This document shows, in pieces, positions 1-10,168 of a stretch of DNA of 64,000 nucleotides. The position numbers and the translations under genes were made by a program. Numbering within the stretch: the first letter of the stretch is position 1; the number at the start of each line of letters is the position of its first letter. Origin of the DNA: Formivibrio citricus. GTDB taxonomy: Bacteria; Pseudomonadota; Gammaproteobacteria; Burkholderiales; Chitinibacteraceae. The notes beneath the pieces were generated by a model. It saw nothing but the letters and a program-made list of their open reading frames with translations. It searched no databases and was not told the origin of the DNA. Location of the stretch: NCBI RefSeq assembly GCF_900115065.1, contig NZ_FOVE01000013.1, forward strand, positions 1 through 64,000. Reading direction: 5' to 3'.

Positions 1-3000
1 CCGTCCTTGGCTTCGCCAACCATCTTGCCCATGGTGTAGGCAGTCTGGGCGGCGCTGAGGACGGGGGAGCTGACGGCGACCGTGAGGCCGCTTTGCTTGA
101 ATTCGTGGGTTTCGACGGTGCGGCGGACATCCTGACCGGGATCGATGAGGATGCGCTGGGCGCTGACGTTGAGATCCTGTCCGGCGACCAGGTCGCTGCC
201 GCGGATCGTGGCATCCTTGCCGGCGCTGATCGTGAGGCTGCCATCGGTACTGCCGATCAGGCTGCGACTCTGGCTTTGGGTGGTGCCATCCTGGTTGTTC
301 TTGTCGGTCTGCTGGCGCGAGCCGATGGTGAAGCCGATGCTGCCTCCGTTGCCCAGCAACCCCGATTCCTTCACATCCTTGACGTGGCTTTCGCTGTAGG
401 TGTGGGTGGCCGCCTGAATGGTGACGTTGTTGCCGGCGTTGAGTTGGACGTCCTGTGTGCCGACGACGTTGCTGCCACGCACCGTGAGGTTGTTGCCGGT
501 GGTAAGGGCGATGCTGTTGCCGCTGAGGGTACTGCCGACGGCGGTAGTGCCGTTGCTTTGGTCCTGGAGCGTGGTGGTCTTGCTGTTGAGGAAGCCCTTC
601 TTGCTCTCCTGGAGGTTGTAGGTGGATTCATGCCGCTCGGCGGTTTCGGCGACCGTGATGTTGTTGCCGGCATTGAGGGCGATCTGGCCGTTGCTGGAGG
701 TGACGGTGGCCGATTCGAGGAGGAGGTTGCCGCTCGGTGTCGGTCCTGCGCCTTCGCCGCTGGGGCCGGCGCTGAGGTGGATGGCGTTACCGGCGCTCAG
801 CTGGCTGCCGACGACGGTTTCGTCGCGGCGGGTGCCGCCATAGCGGTAGTTGGAACCGGCGGTTTGGTAGCTTTGCGTCTGGTCGTCCTTGACGGCCTGG
901 AGCTTGATGTCGCCTTGGGCCTGGAGGGTGAGGCTGTCGGTGGCGTTGAGGGCGGCGCCTTTTATGGTGGTGTCGCCGCCGCTTTGCAGGGTGAGGTTGT
1001 TGGCGTTGAGACTGCTGGTGGCGTTGACGGTGCGGGTGACGCTGCTGCTGAGTCCTTCGCGGCCGCCGGTGGCACTGGCGCGGGTTTCGAGGGCGCCGAT
1101 GTCGAGGTTGCGGCCGGCCATCAGGGTGGCGTCGCCGGTTGCGTTGAGGTTGGCGCCGTTGATCGTGAGGTCGCGGCCGGTCTGGATGACGAGGTCGCTG
1201 CGCGAGGCGAGATTGCCGCGGCTGCCCAGGAGGGTGTTGCTGCCGCTGGCGTCGGCGAGCTGGATGGCTTGCGTGGTGTTGAGCAGGTCGCGTCCGGCCA
1301 GGAGGGCGACGCGCCCGCCGTTGACGGTGCCCGATTCGTTGACGATGTCCTGGTTGGCGACGATCAGGGTTTGTGTGCTGCCGTCGATGTTGCCGCCACG
1401 GTTGATGACGTCGTTGCCCTGGAGGGTCAGCGAGTTGCCGCGCAGGGTGCCGCTGTTGGTGAGCGTACCGCTGGTCTGGAGGGTGAGGTCGGCTGCGGCG
1501 ATCAGGGCGCCGTTGGGTTTGAGGTCGTCGGCGTGGACGCGGGCGAGGTAGACGACGGGGGTGAGAACTTGCTGGTTGCTGCCGTCCGGGAGGGTGACGC
1601 TGCGCGATTCCAGCCAGACGAGGTCGCTGGTCAGGGCGGCGACCTGGGCGGCGGAGAGGCTGATGCCGGGGGTGAGGTTGTATTGCTGGGCCATGGTAAC
1701 GCCCTGGTCCATGAGCGCCTTGAACTGGTCTTCGGCGCTGGCGTATTGGCCGAGGGTACGCCGGCCGGTGAGCTGGGCGATCTGGTCGAGAACGAGGCGT
1801 TGTTCGTAGAAGCCGTCACCGAGGCGTTTCTGGGTCTGTTCCGGATTGAGGTTGAGCCGGCTCAGCATGTAGTCGCTGCTGATGAAGTTGCCGAAGTTGG
1901 CGAAGCGCGGGTCGGTTTCGATCAGGTAGCGGGCGCCCGGTTCGGTGTGTCGGGTGTAGAGGGCGTTTTGCGGCAGGTTGAAGGCCGGGGCGCTCTGGCT
2001 GGCTGCGGAGGTGACGCCGCCATTGGGGGCACCGTGGTTCTGGCCGGCATCCAGCGTGCCCCCGTTGCCGCCAGCCGGGACGTTGGCGCTGAAGACGGTC
2101 TGGTTGTTGACGCTAGCCGTGTTGATGTTGATCGATTGCCCGGCAGTGATGCTGCCGGCAACCGTGCCGGTTACCGCAGTCTGTGTGCTGAGCGGGTCGG
2201 TCCGTTCGGCATAGCGCGGAACGTTGCCGGCCCAGGTCCAGTAACCGGAGGTGCCGCTGGTGGTCGTGGTGCGTACCAGTCCGCGCGAGACGTTGACGAC
2301 GCTACCACCCGTCACGTCCCCCAAGGCGGTCGTGCTGCCGTTGATGTCGATATTAGCACCGGCGGCGATCTGTCCCTGTTCGTTGGTCAGGGTGCCGCCG
2401 AGCGAGACCTTGATGTTGTTGCCGGCCAAGATTCTGGAGTCGGCGCCCTGCTGCGTGACCTGTTCTTCCTGGGTACGGACTTGCTGGCGGCGCCAGGCTT
2501 CCCACAGTTCGCCGCGGTCGGTGAGGCCGGCGGAACGGATCTCGGAGGGGCGCATCATGTTCGGCCCCATGCCGGGGTAGAAGCTCAGCTGGTACTGGGT
2601 GCCGTTGTTGATAGGGGTCAGCGATTCGTAATAGATCGTGCCGGCATACCATTCCCAGGGCTTGGTCTGCGGCGTGGAGTTGTCATCGCTGAAGAGGTGG
2701 AACTGGTAGTCGCCGAAGAACAAGGGGGTCTTGAGCGTAAGCACCTTGTTCGTCGTGTCGTTGGTGTTGAGATTGCCGGCATCGATGGTCACCACCTTGG
2801 GGGCGGTGTATTGGCCACGGATGTTGAGCTGGCGGTTGACCCAGGTGTTGGTGCAATCCTGAAGGCCATTCTCGTCCCGAGTGCAACCCCACTCCCAGAG
2901 GATGACGTTGGATTTGTTGGCGGCAACTGTGCCGAGATCGGTGGTGCCGATCTGGACGGCGCGACGGTTGGTCAGGTTGGTGACGGCCACTTCCAGATTG

Positions 3001-5843
3001 CCATCGGTTTCGAGGGTGGACGAGTCGTTGAGGATCGTGGTGGTGCGATCTTGCAGGCGCCCGTTGCCGTCGCGCTGGCTGCTGGCGGCGATGCTCAGAT
3101 CGCCCATGCTGTAAACGGTCGCGCCGTTCTGGTTGGTGAGCGTGTCGCGCACCCAGAGCTTGGTATTGCCGGTCGAGGCGATCAGTGCAGTAGCACCGTC
3201 GTTGGTCAGGCTGTTGGCCGTGACCGTCACATCCCCGCCAATGACCGTGCCGGTGTTGGTGAGGCTGGCGGCGCCGGCGTTGACGGTATTGCCTTCGATG
3301 CGCCCGGCGTTGGTCAGGTTGCCGGTGGCGGCCAGAGTGGTCTGGTTGGCATTGATGCCGGCCCCGGACTGGTTGTCGATATGCGTTGCATTCAGGTTGA
3401 GGTTATTGACGGCCTCCAGTTGGCCTCGGTTGATCAGGGTGCCGCCCGCCGTCAGCGTCATGTCGCGGTTGGCCTTGATCTGGTTGCCCGTGCCGTTGGT
3501 GAAGTCCCCCGCCACGTTCAGGCTCACATCCTGCGCTGCGATGATCTGGCCGGCGCCGGTCACGGTATCGGCAGACAGCGTGATGTTGCGGTCGCTGCCG
3601 ATCTTGCCGGCACTGTTGGTCAGGGTGCTGGTTTGCAGGCGCAGATCGCTGCCGCTTCCCTGTTGGGTGCCGATTTCGCCGGCGCTGTTGTCGAGGCTGG
3701 CGGACGTCAGGCTCAAGGGGCCGGTCGCGGTGATGCTGCCGCTGTTTTGCGCGGCGCCGCTCAGGTTGAGGGTCATGCGGTCGCCGGAGACGATCTGGCC
3801 GTTCTGGGTATTGGCCAGGGAGCCGGCGTTGACCTCCAGCTCGCCGTTGCCGCCGATCATGCCCATGCCGTTCACATTGCCGGCATTGCTGTTGGCGATG
3901 CCCTGACTGCTGTTGATCGTGGTCTTGCGGGTGCCAATGTTGGCAATGCGGCCACCGGTGTTGTCGATGTCGCTGGCGCTGACCGTCATGGCGCTGGTCG
4001 TGCCATTGGCTTCGATGCGCCCGGCGACGTTGTTCAAGGCGCCTTGCGTGCTCAGGGTCAGGTCGCCGTCATAGCTTTTGAGCTGGCCTTGCCGGTTGTC
4101 GACGGGGCCGGAGACCTGCAGATTGGCATTCCCGGCGGCGAGCACCTGGCCGCTACGGTTGTCGAGGCTGGTGGCGGTGACGGCCACTTGCCCGTTGCCA
4201 GCGATCAGCCCCTGGTCGTTTTGCAGTGCGCCGGTCGTGACGGTGAGCTGTCCGGTCCCGGCGTGGGAGATCCGGCCTTGGCTGTTGGTCAGCGACCCGG
4301 CTTGTACGGTCAGGTTGTTGCCATTGCTGGCAAGGGTGCCGGCGGTATTGTCGAGCGCGCCGGTCACGGTAATGCGCGTATCGGCGGTGCCGCTCTGGCT
4401 GAGCGTCCCGCTCCGGCTGGAGAGGCTGGCGGCATCGACGGTGATGCGGCCGGCCTGTGTCTGGCCGTTATCATGGTTAACCGCGCCCGTTGCATTGAGC
4501 GCCAAGTCGCCGCCTGCGCTGGTCCGGCTACCGGAGAGATCGAGATCGCCGCTTTGCGCTGCGAGTTGCACGTTGCCGTTGGCGCTGGTTTGGCTGTTGG
4601 CCAGGTTGATGCCGGCGGCGGTCAGGCTGATATGGCCGCCCGCCACGTTCTGGCCGTTGGCCGTCAGTTGGCCGGAGGTGGTGACCGTCAGGTTGCCGCT
4701 GTTCCCGACCGTGCTGTCAGGCTGCACACCGCCCCCCAGTACGCCGCTCGACTGGACGCTGGCGGCCTGGATCGACAGGTCGCTGCCTGCGGCCAAGGTG
4801 CCGGTGTTCTGCACGTCGCCCGGCGTAGTCACCTGGACACCCTGTTGACCATAGGTTGTCCCCCCATGGCTGACGCCATCCCTGGCGGTCAGTTGCAGTA
4901 CGCCGGTGGCGCTGGTGTTGCCGGTGAGCGTGATGCGCCCCTGGCTGTCGATGCTGAAGTCGCCGTTCTGCGCCGACAGCGTGCCGGCGTTGACCACGCC
5001 GACCCCCGCTTCCGTGCCGACCAGGCGGATTTTGTTGGCATACATGCCGCCCAGCGCGCCGACGTCGATGCTGACGCTCGGGGCATTGCCCATGCCGGCG
5101 ATCTGTTGCGTGCTCAGGTTGGCATGGTTGACCTGGTTAGCGCCGGCGATGACGTTAAGCTGGTTGGCCCAGAGCTGGCCGTTGACTGCGACACTGCGGG
5201 CGATCAGGTCGAGCTGGTCGGTGCTGCTGCCGTAAAGGCCGGCGTTGTCGATGCGAATCTGCCCGCCGGTGACGCGGTAGGCGTTCAAACTGCCGTCGCC
5301 GCCGAAGACCGGGGTACCGGTCGTCAATACGCCCCGGCTGGTATTGATGAAGCCGCAGCCATTGCAAGTGATACCGTTGGGGTTGGCAAGCACTACTTCG
5401 GCGCGCGTGCCGGCGACTTCGACATGCCCCTGCAACAGGCTGGGATTGCTGGAGGTGACTTCGTTGAGAATGATCCGGGCCGTCCCCCCGGTCAGGTTCG
5501 GGTTGCCGGCGATATAGCCGCCCTGCTGGGTCTGGACGATCCCCTGGCTGTTGTTGAGTATCGCGCCGCGCGATTCGACATTGAATTGCTGGTATTGGTT
5601 GTGCGATACACCGTTCGAGTTGGGGGCGACGATCTGCACTACCGGTACACCGTTGAGGGCGGCTTCCACGCCGGGCTTTTTGCTTCCCGCATTCGGGTCC
5701 GCCACGATGGGGCTGGCCGCCAGCACCGGTTGCACCGTGCATGAAACCAGCGTGATCCACAGAACGATCTTTTGGAGTAACGAGGGGGCGCGGGTTTCGG
5801 TGGGCTCGTTGATGGCGAGGCGAAGAGAGTCGACTGATTTCAT
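1..5843 (-). CDS. Two-partner secretion exoprotein, filamentous haemagglutinin/CdiA-like (3' end outside window)
   Basis: The frame opened by the ATG at 5843 stays open to the left edge (about 1947 codons, no stop seen). The N-terminus MKSVDSLRLA... is an extended signal peptide ending near VQPVLAA. A TPS secretion domain follows, with the NPNL motif near residue 112 and NPNGI near residue 151. After it come hundreds of residues of degenerate haemagglutinin repeats rich in N, G, T and S, of the beta-helix type. Near residues 1305-1440 lies a conserved non-repeat block (RLGDGFYEQ, LTGRR, ALMDQGV, LTSDLVWLE) that I associate with CdiA/FhaB-class proteins, and further repeats follow. TpsB directly upstream (17 bp gap) would export it to the cell surface. 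Known for the family: adhesion, or contact-dependent inhibition if a C-terminal toxin is present. That end lies outside the window, so the role is undecided. The long open frame on the opposite strand is a shadow. Confidence 0.93.
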   Translation of the reverse strand, partial: MKSVDSLRLAINEPTETRAPSLLQKIVLWITLVSCTVQPVLAASPIVADPNAGSKKPGVEAALNGVPVVQIVAPNSNGVSHNQYQQFNVESRGAILNNSQGIVQTQQGGYIAGNPNLTGGTARIILNEVTSSNPSLLQGHVEVAGTRAEVVLANPNGITCNGCGFINTSRGVLTTGTPVFGGDGSLNAYRVTGGQIRIDNAGLYGSSTDQLDLIARSVAVNGQLWANQLNVIAGANQVNHANLSTQQIAGMGNAPSVSIDVGALGGMYANKIRLVGTEAGVGVVNAGTLSAQNGDFSIDSQGRITLTGNTSATGVLQLTARDGVSHGGTTYGQQGVQVTTPGDVQNTGTLAAGSDLSIQAASVQSSGVLGGGVQPDSTVGNSGNLTVTTSGQLTANGQNVAGGHISLTAAGINLANSQTSANGNVQLAAQSGDLDLSGSRTSAGGDLALNATGAVNHDNGQTQAGRITVDAASLSSRSGTLSQSGTADTRITVTGALDNTAGTLASNGNNLTVQAGSLTNSQGRISHAGTGQLTVTTGALQNDQGLIAGNGQVAVTATSLDNRSGQVLAAGNANLQVSGPVDNRQGQLKSYDGDLTLSTQGALNNVAGRIEANGTTSAMTVSASDIDNTGGRIANIGTRKTTINSSQGIANSNAGNVNGMGMIGGNGELEVNAGSLANTQNGQIVSGDRMTLNLSGAAQNSGSITATGPLSLTSASLDNSAGEIGTQQGSGSDLRLQTSTLTNSAGKIGSDRNITLSADTVTGAGQIIAAQDVSLNVAGDFTNGTGNQIKANRDMTLTAGGTLINRGQLEAVNNLNLNATHIDNQSGAGINANQTTLAATGNLTNAGRIEGNTVNAGAASLTNTGTVIGGDVTVTANSLTNDGATALIASTGNTKLWVRDTLTNQNGATVYSMGDLSIAASSQRDGNGRLQDRTTTILNDSSTLETDGNLEVAVTNLTNRRAVQIGTTDLGTVAANKSNVILWEWGCTRDENGLQDCTNTWVNRQLNIRGQYTAPKVVTIDAGNLNTNDTTNKVLTLKTPLFFGDYQFHLFSDDNSTPQTKPWEWYAGTIYYESLTPINNGTQYQLSFYPGMGPNMMRPSEIRSAGLTDRGELWEAWRRQQVRTQEEQVTQQGADSRILAGNNIKVSLGGTLTNEQGQIAAGANIDINGSTTALGDVTGGSVVNVSRGLVRTTTTSGTSGYWTWAGNVPRYAERTDPLSTQTAVTGTVAGSITAGQSININTASVNNQTVFSANVPAGGNGGTLDAGQNHGAPNGGVTSAASQSAPAFNLPQNALYTRHTEPGARYLIETDPRFANFGNFISSDYMLSRLNLNPEQTQKRLGDGFYEQRLVLDQIAQLTGRRTLGQYASAEDQFKALMDQGVTMAQQYNLTPGISLSAAQVAALTSDLVWLESRSVTLPDGSNQQVLTPVVYLARVHADDLKPNGALIAAADLTLQTSGTLTNSGTLRGNSLTLQGNDVINRGGNIDGSTQTLIVANQDIVNESGTVNGGRVALLAGRDLLNTTQAIQLADASGSNTLLGSRGNLASRSDLVIQTGRDLTINGANLNATGDATLMAGRNLDIGALETRASATGGREGLSSSVTRTVNATSSLNANNLTLQSGGDTTIKGAALNATDSLTLQAQGDIKLQAVKDDQTQSYQTAGSNYRYGGTRRDETVVGSQLSAGNAIHLSAGPSGEGAGPTPSGNLLLESATVTSSNGQIALNAGNNITVAETAERHESTYNLQESKKGFLNSKTTTLQDQSNGTTAVGSTLSGNSIALTTGNNLTVRGSNVVGTQDVQLNAGNNVTIQAATHTYSESHVKDVKESGLLGNGGSIGFTIGSRQQTDKNNQDGTTQSQSRSLIGSTDGSLTISAGKDATIRGSDLVAGQDLNVSAQRILIDPGQDVRRTVETHEFKQSGLTVAVSSPVLSAAQTAYTMGKMVGEAKD

Positions 5844-5860
5844 GACGGGGAACGGATCGA

Positions 5861-7546
5861 TCAGAATTGGTAGGAGAACTGGAAGCCGGCGGCGGGCCGG
5901 CTGGTCGAGAGGGTTTGGGGCTTGTGCAGCGCCCAGCCGACGAAGGCGTCGAGCGAGGCTTTTTTGTATTCGCCGCGAATCCCGAGCACGGTGCCGGTCA
6001 ATTGCCGTGCAGGCTGGGTTTCGGTGCCGCCGCCACGAATTTCGCCGTGGTCGAGTCCGACATAGGCCGACAGCGGCGTCTTGGGAATGCTGATTTCCAC
6101 TTCGTTGCGCCAGTACCAGCCTTTGTCGGCGCTCAGCGGGCTGTCGCCGTCGTAGCCGCGCACGGTGTAGCGTCCGCCAATCGAGATCTGCTCGGAGCCG
6201 TACAGCCGGGTCTGGGCGGTTTGTCCGCGGAATGCGGCGATGTAGCGCATTGATTGCCCCGCGACCGCGAACGGCACGATCAGGCCAATATCGAGCGTTT
6301 GCAGGCGGTATTGCCGGGCGGGGTTGTCTGCGGTCTGGCCGGCCACGTCGCTTTGGCCGTTGAACCAGGTCAGGCCCTTGCGGTAGGCCAGCGTGGCGTC
6401 CAGCTGGGCTTTCCCAAAATACTGCCGGTGTATCAGCGCCAATTCACCGCTGGTGACGTTCTGCCGCTGGACTTCGATTTCGGTGTCGCTGATATAGCTC
6501 TTGCCGAAGCGCTTGGCGATGCGCGCCTGGACGGAGGTCTTGTTGTTCTGGGCACGATGGATCAGGCGCTGGATCTTGAAATCCAGGGTTTGGGATTCTC
6601 CGCTGGAGACGAAGGTCTGGTTCGATCCGTAGACGGTCTGGCGATAGCGGCTATCGCTTCCCGAAAAGGTAAAGGTCCAGTATTCCCAGGGGAATGAGTA
6701 ATAGACGCTGTTGCCCTTGGTTCCCCGTTCGGAGCCATCCCGCATGACGTCGCTGTTGAGGCCGATGTTGAACAGGTCATTGATGCCGAAGAGGTTGTCG
6801 TAGGCGAGATTGATCCCGCTCTGCATCTTGCCGGTAGTGCGGGTGCCGGAGTCGTCAAGGGTGAGCGTGATTTTCCAGGGCTTGTCGCGCTTGAGCTTGA
6901 TGACGACGTCGCTTTCGCCGGGCTCCTTGCCAGGGACGATTTCCATGTCCACGTCCTGGCTGGGTACCCGTTTCATCTGTTCCAGACCTTGTTCCAGGTC
7001 GCGGATGTTCAGCAGGTCGCCGGGACGGGCGGGGAAGGCGGTGCGCCAGGTGCCCCATAGCGCGGGATCGGCGAAGCGGATTTCGCGGATGGTCCCGGCG
7101 GTCAACAGGAGACGAAATTCCCGGCTGGAGAGGTTTTGTTCGGGGATGCCCAGCCGGGTGGTGACGTAACCTCGTTCCAGGATCTGGGCGGAGAGCCGGC
7201 GATGGATGAGGTTGATGCCATTGCGGCCGATGCAGCGACCGGCATATTGATTCAGGTAGTCTTGTGCCCAGCGAAATTCTTCCGTGCGCGCCCCCTCCAG
7301 ACGGAGACGCTCAATCGGGAAGCACGGAGCTTCGGTCGGGAGGTCCAGTGCGTGCGAGTCAATGCCGGCCGCAGGTTCCAGTCGGACATCGGGGGCCTTT
7401 TGGCGAGCCTGGCGTTCTTCGAATTCGCGCTGGGTGCGGCGGCGTTGCTCTTCGGAGTCCTGCGTGGCGGTATCTGCCAAAGCTGACGACACTGACAAAA
7501 TTGACAGGCCTAGCGCCAAACACCCTGCCGCAACCGGTTTGCTCAA
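5861..7546 (-). CDS. TpsB/ShlB/FhaC-type outer-membrane transporter
   Basis: Two-partner secretion translocator (Omp85 superfamily) that exports the adjacent exoprotein across the outer membrane. The mature part starts after a signal peptide ending in SSALA. A POTRA region (CFPIERLRLEG) is followed by a 16-strand-type barrel carrying the VRGY motif (YTVRGYDGDSPL) and ending in a terminal aromatic (FSYQF). The start is uncertain. The frame is open from a GTG at 7624, but the TTG at 7546 gives a standard signal peptide (SKPVAAGCLALGLS...) and is preferred; neither has a strong ribosome site. The gene is first in an operon with the exoprotein gene, 17 bp apart. A long AT-rich gap lies upstream, where its promoter should be. 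Confidence 0.92.
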   Translation of the reverse strand: MSKPVAAGCLALGLSILSVSSALADTATQDSEEQRRRTQREFEERQARQKAPDVRLEPAAGIDSHALDLPTEAPCFPIERLRLEGARTEEFRWAQDYLNQYAGRCIGRNGINLIHRRLSAQILERGYVTTRLGIPEQNLSSREFRLLLTAGTIREIRFADPALWGTWRTAFPARPGDLLNIRDLEQGLEQMKRVPSQDVDMEIVPGKEPGESDVVIKLKRDKPWKITLTLDDSGTRTTGKMQSGINLAYDNLFGINDLFNIGLNSDVMRDGSERGTKGNSVYYSFPWEYWTFTFSGSDSRYRQTVYGSNQTFVSSGESQTLDFKIQRLIHRAQNNKTSVQARIAKRFGKSYISDTEIEVQRQNVTSGELALIHRQYFGKAQLDATLAYRKGLTWFNGQSDVAGQTADNPARQYRLQTLDIGLIVPFAVAGQSMRYIAAFRGQTAQTRLYGSEQISIGGRYTVRGYDGDSPLSADKGWYWRNEVEISIPKTPLSAYVGLDHGEIRGGGTETQPARQLTGTVLGIRGEYKKASLDAFVGWALHKPQTLSTSRPAAGFQFSYQF

Positions 7547-7624
7547 ACCGGCATGGTCTGTATTTCTTTCACACAAAGAGGGAGACGCTTGACTGAGTAA
7601 CCGCAGAAGAAACACCACTACCAC

Positions 7625-8053
7625 CCTGTTAAAATTACTAGGTTTATCTTTTATTTACAGGCTTTTACACGGCGGCGGAATTTAGTGCGGATGCGCGATA
7701 CGAACAAGTGAATTAGCAATGGCTAATATTTACAAACGTAAGAATTAAAATAAAATCCGAAGAGAAATAGCGCGCACCACCCAGAACGATGAAGTGGAAT
7801 AATTGGTCATAATTATTGACCAATAAAGCTTGGGCAGGCGCTGGGGGCAGGGAGGAAAACCACGACAAACCGCTTGAATGATAGGGTTTATCAAGTGCAT
7901 ATCCCAAAAGAGGGGCACCTCGAACGGTGTGGCGAGGCCCGAATCACGGAACGAAAATGACCCAGGTTGTCGATGTGCGCGAAATTTACACGAAAGAAAC
8001 CAGGGTGATTATTACCAACAGCCCGGAAAATTTATGATGCAGTTACAACACTT
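7625..8053. other. AT-rich intergenic region upstream of the TPS operon
   Basis: No convincing gene. This stretch is much richer in A+T than its neighbours. It contains an 8-bp perfect inverted repeat, ATTGGTCA (7802-7809) and TGACCAAT (7817-7824), with a 7-base loop and no T-run, which fits an operator better than a terminator. The TPS operon promoter should lie here, reading leftward. Short open frames on both strands have no recognisable protein features. Confidence 0.5.
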
Positions 8054-8374
8054 TTACGCCATGGCGCACTTGGGAGGGGGTGTCGGGCACGCCATCATCG
8101 GCAGCAGGAACCCTTGATCATTCAGGTTTGAGAACTCTTCCAACGGGCAGTCGGGGCTGTCGACCAGCACGCCATTCCGCCAGATGTCTCCAATCCGGAG
8201 CATCGGCAAGGTACCAACGGAAACCCAAACCTTGCGCTGGAACTTGGCGGGATAGGTCGATTGGGGAGAAAGGAGAATTTCAGGGGTATCGAGAAAGCTG
8301 TCGTCAGTCAGCCGCGACAGATGCAGCAGCAAAGAAGGTTGTTTTCGGCGAATTGAGCGGTCCGGGAAGGCCAA
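8054..8374 (-). CDS. Possible small unrecognised CDS or gene remnant (106 aa)
   Basis: An open frame of 106 codons begins at a TTG (8374). The frame continues upstream as readable protein (WRVDWFGDL) to a TAA near 8415, with no ATG in that stretch. The sequence looks protein-like (WVSVGTLPMLRIGDIW, DSPDCPLEEFSNLNDQGF), but I recognise no family. Just upstream, an ATG preceded by AAAAGG opens a different frame (MKIIGELTG...), so a frameshift near the start is possible. Base composition is lower in G+C than that of flanking genes. It may be a decayed, transferred gene. Low confidence. Confidence 0.3.
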   Translation of the reverse strand: MAFPDRSIRRKQPSLLLHLSRLTDDSFLDTPEILLSPQSTYPAKFQRKVWVSVGTLPMLRIGDIWRNGVLVDSPDCPLEEFSNLNDQGFLLPMMACPTPPPKCAMA

Positions 8375-8485
8375 ATCGCCGAACCAGTCAACTCGCCAAT
8401 AATTTTCATCCTTTTATAAGGGCTGAAATCGAAGTTAATTTATTGTTATACAATGGTTTTTACAAAAACACTGTCTCATTAACTT

Positions 8486-9463
8486 CTACTCGTTAACACC
8501 CACCCCTGCCTTGTGCGCCTGCTGATCCGCATGGTACGAACTGCGCACCATCGCCCCGACAGCAGCGTGCTTGAAGCCGATCTCGCCGGCGAATTCCTCG
8601 AAACGCTTGAACTGGTCCGGGTGCACGTAGCGCAGCACCGGCAGGTGGCCGTTGGAGGGTTGCAGGTACTGGCCGAGCGTGAGCATGTCGATGTCGTGCG
8701 CGCGCATGTCACGCAGCAGGTCGAAGATTTCCTCGTCGGTTTCGCCGAGCCCGACCATGATGCCGGACTTGGTCGGCACTTGCGGGTAACGCGCCTTGAA
8801 ATCCTTGAGTAGCTGCAGCGAATGCGCGTAGTCGGCGCCGGGACGGGCCTGCCTGTAGAGGCGCGGCACGGTTTCCAGATTGTGGTTCATCACGTCCGGC
8901 AGCGCCTGGCCGAATATTTCCAGCGCGAGGTCTGCTCGGCCGCGAAAATCCGGCACCAGCACCTCGATCTGCGTCAGCGGGGAGAGTTCGCGGATTTTCT
9001 TGATGCAGTCGACGAAATGCTGTGCGCCGCCGTCGCGCAGGTCGTCGCGGTCGACCGAGGTGATGACCACGTACTTGAGCTTGAGTGCCGCCACCGTTTC
9101 GGCGAGGTGTTGCGGTTCGTTGGGGTCGAGCGGATTGGGCCGGCCATGACCGACGTCGCAGAACGGGCAACGGCGGGTGCAGATGTCGCCCATGATCATG
9201 AAGGTCGCCGTGCCCTTGCCAAAGCACTCGCCGATGTTCGGGCAGGTGGCCTCTTCGCAGACGGTGTGCAGCTTCTGGTTCCGGAGGATGTCCTTGATCT
9301 CGTAGAAGCGCCCGTTGAGTGACGGCGCCTGCACGCGTATCCATTCCGGCTTGCGCAGTTTCTGTTCCAGCGGCACCACCTTGATCGGGATGCGTGCGGT
9401 CTTGGCTTCACCCTTGAGTTTGACGCCCTGGAGGGCCGCGGTCGGCTTGCTGGAATCGCTCAT
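8486..9463 (-). CDS. lipA: Lipoyl synthase
   Basis: Radical-SAM enzyme that inserts two sulfurs into protein-bound octanoyl groups to form lipoyl cofactor. At 325 aa it has the normal length. The auxiliary cluster cysteines are visible at about C69, C74 and C80 ([12 protein letters not shown]), and the radical-SAM cluster is CTRRCPFC at C95, C99 and C102. The ATG at 9463 (MSDSSKP) lies one base after the lipB stop. A TTG at 9478 inside lipB is in frame but unlikely. It is the last gene of a leftward run with ybeD and lipB, which makes the octanoyl substrate and its transfer adjacent steps. No clear terminator hairpin follows. Confidence 0.97.
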   Translation of the reverse strand: MSDSSKPTAALQGVKLKGEAKTARIPIKVVPLEQKLRKPEWIRVQAPSLNGRFYEIKDILRNQKLHTVCEEATCPNIGECFGKGTATFMIMGDICTRRCPFCDVGHGRPNPLDPNEPQHLAETVAALKLKYVVITSVDRDDLRDGGAQHFVDCIKKIRELSPLTQIEVLVPDFRGRADLALEIFGQALPDVMNHNLETVPRLYRQARPGADYAHSLQLLKDFKARYPQVPTKSGIMVGLGETDEEIFDLLRDMRAHDIDMLTLGQYLQPSNGHLPVLRYVHPDQFKRFEEFAGEIGFKHAAVGAMVRSSYHADQQAHKAGVGVNE

Positions 9464-9464
9464 T

Positions 9465-10082
9465 TCACTGCGCCTCAATGCTATTGAGAATCTTTATCGA
9501 AAGTTTAGCCGCAATAGAAGCCGGCGTCTCGTCAATATGACCAAAATCGGCCAGTTGGGTCACGGCCAGCCCGGCATAACCGCAGGGGTTGATGCGACTG
9601 AACGGCTCCAGGTCCATGTTCACGTTGAACGACAGGCCGTGATAGCTGTACCCGTTGCGGATGCGCAGCCCCAGCGCGGCAATCTTGGCCTCGACGCCCT
9701 CGCGCTGCACGTACACGCCGGGGGCATCGACCTTGCCGTACGACTCGATTCCATAATCGGCCAGAAGGTCGATCACGCTCTGCTCCATGCGCCGCACCAG
9801 ATCGCGCACGCCGAGCTTGCGGCGCTTGAGGTCGAGCAGCAGGTAGGCAACCAACTGGCCGGGGCCGTGGTAGGTGACCTGCCCGCCACGGTCGATCTGC
9901 ACGATGGGGATGGCGCCGGGGTTAAGCACATGCTCGGGCTTGCCGGCCTGGCCCTGCGTATACACAGGGGGATGCTCCAGCAGCCAGAGTTCGTCGGGCG
10001 TGGATTCATTGCGCGCTGCGGTAAAAGCTTGCATCGCCTGCCAGGTCGGGACGTAATCCACCAAGCCCTGCGGCTTGATCAA
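9465..10082 (-). CDS. lipB: Octanoyltransferase LipB
   Basis: Transfers octanoate from octanoyl-ACP to the lipoyl domains of dehydrogenases and glycine cleavage H protein. Family hallmarks are [15 protein letters not shown], the catalytic-type Lys in VEAKIAALG and Cys in INPCGYAG. The start is ambiguous. Homologues begin close to IKPQGLVDY, which here follows a TTG at 10082. A GTG at 10172 overlaps the ybeD stop by four bases (GTGA) but adds 30 residues encoded by low-complexity G-rich sequence. I give the shorter form. It lies between ybeD and lipA in one operon. Confidence 0.92.
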   Translation of the reverse strand: MIKPQGLVDYVPTWQAMQAFTAARNESTPDELWLLEHPPVYTQGQAGKPEHVLNPGAIPIVQIDRGGQVTYHGPGQLVAYLLLDLKRRKLGVRDLVRRMEQSVIDLLADYGIESYGKVDAPGVYVQREGVEAKIAALGLRIRNGYSYHGLSFNVNMDLEPFSRINPCGYAGLAVTQLADFGHIDETPASIAAKLSIKILNSIEAQ

Positions 10083-10168
10083 GGGCGAAGAATGCGAAGC
10101 GCGAAGTTGCGAAAACTCGTGGACAACCGAACTCCAATCCCCACTCCCCACACCCCGCTCCCGGCAAT

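Noticed and set aside
93-5744. An 1883-codon open frame on the plus strand
   Set aside because: It is the antisense shadow of the repeat-rich exoprotein gene. The minus-strand frame has a signal peptide, NPNL/NPNGI TPS motifs and family blocks; the plus frame has low-complexity Ala/Gly/Val sequence and no family features.
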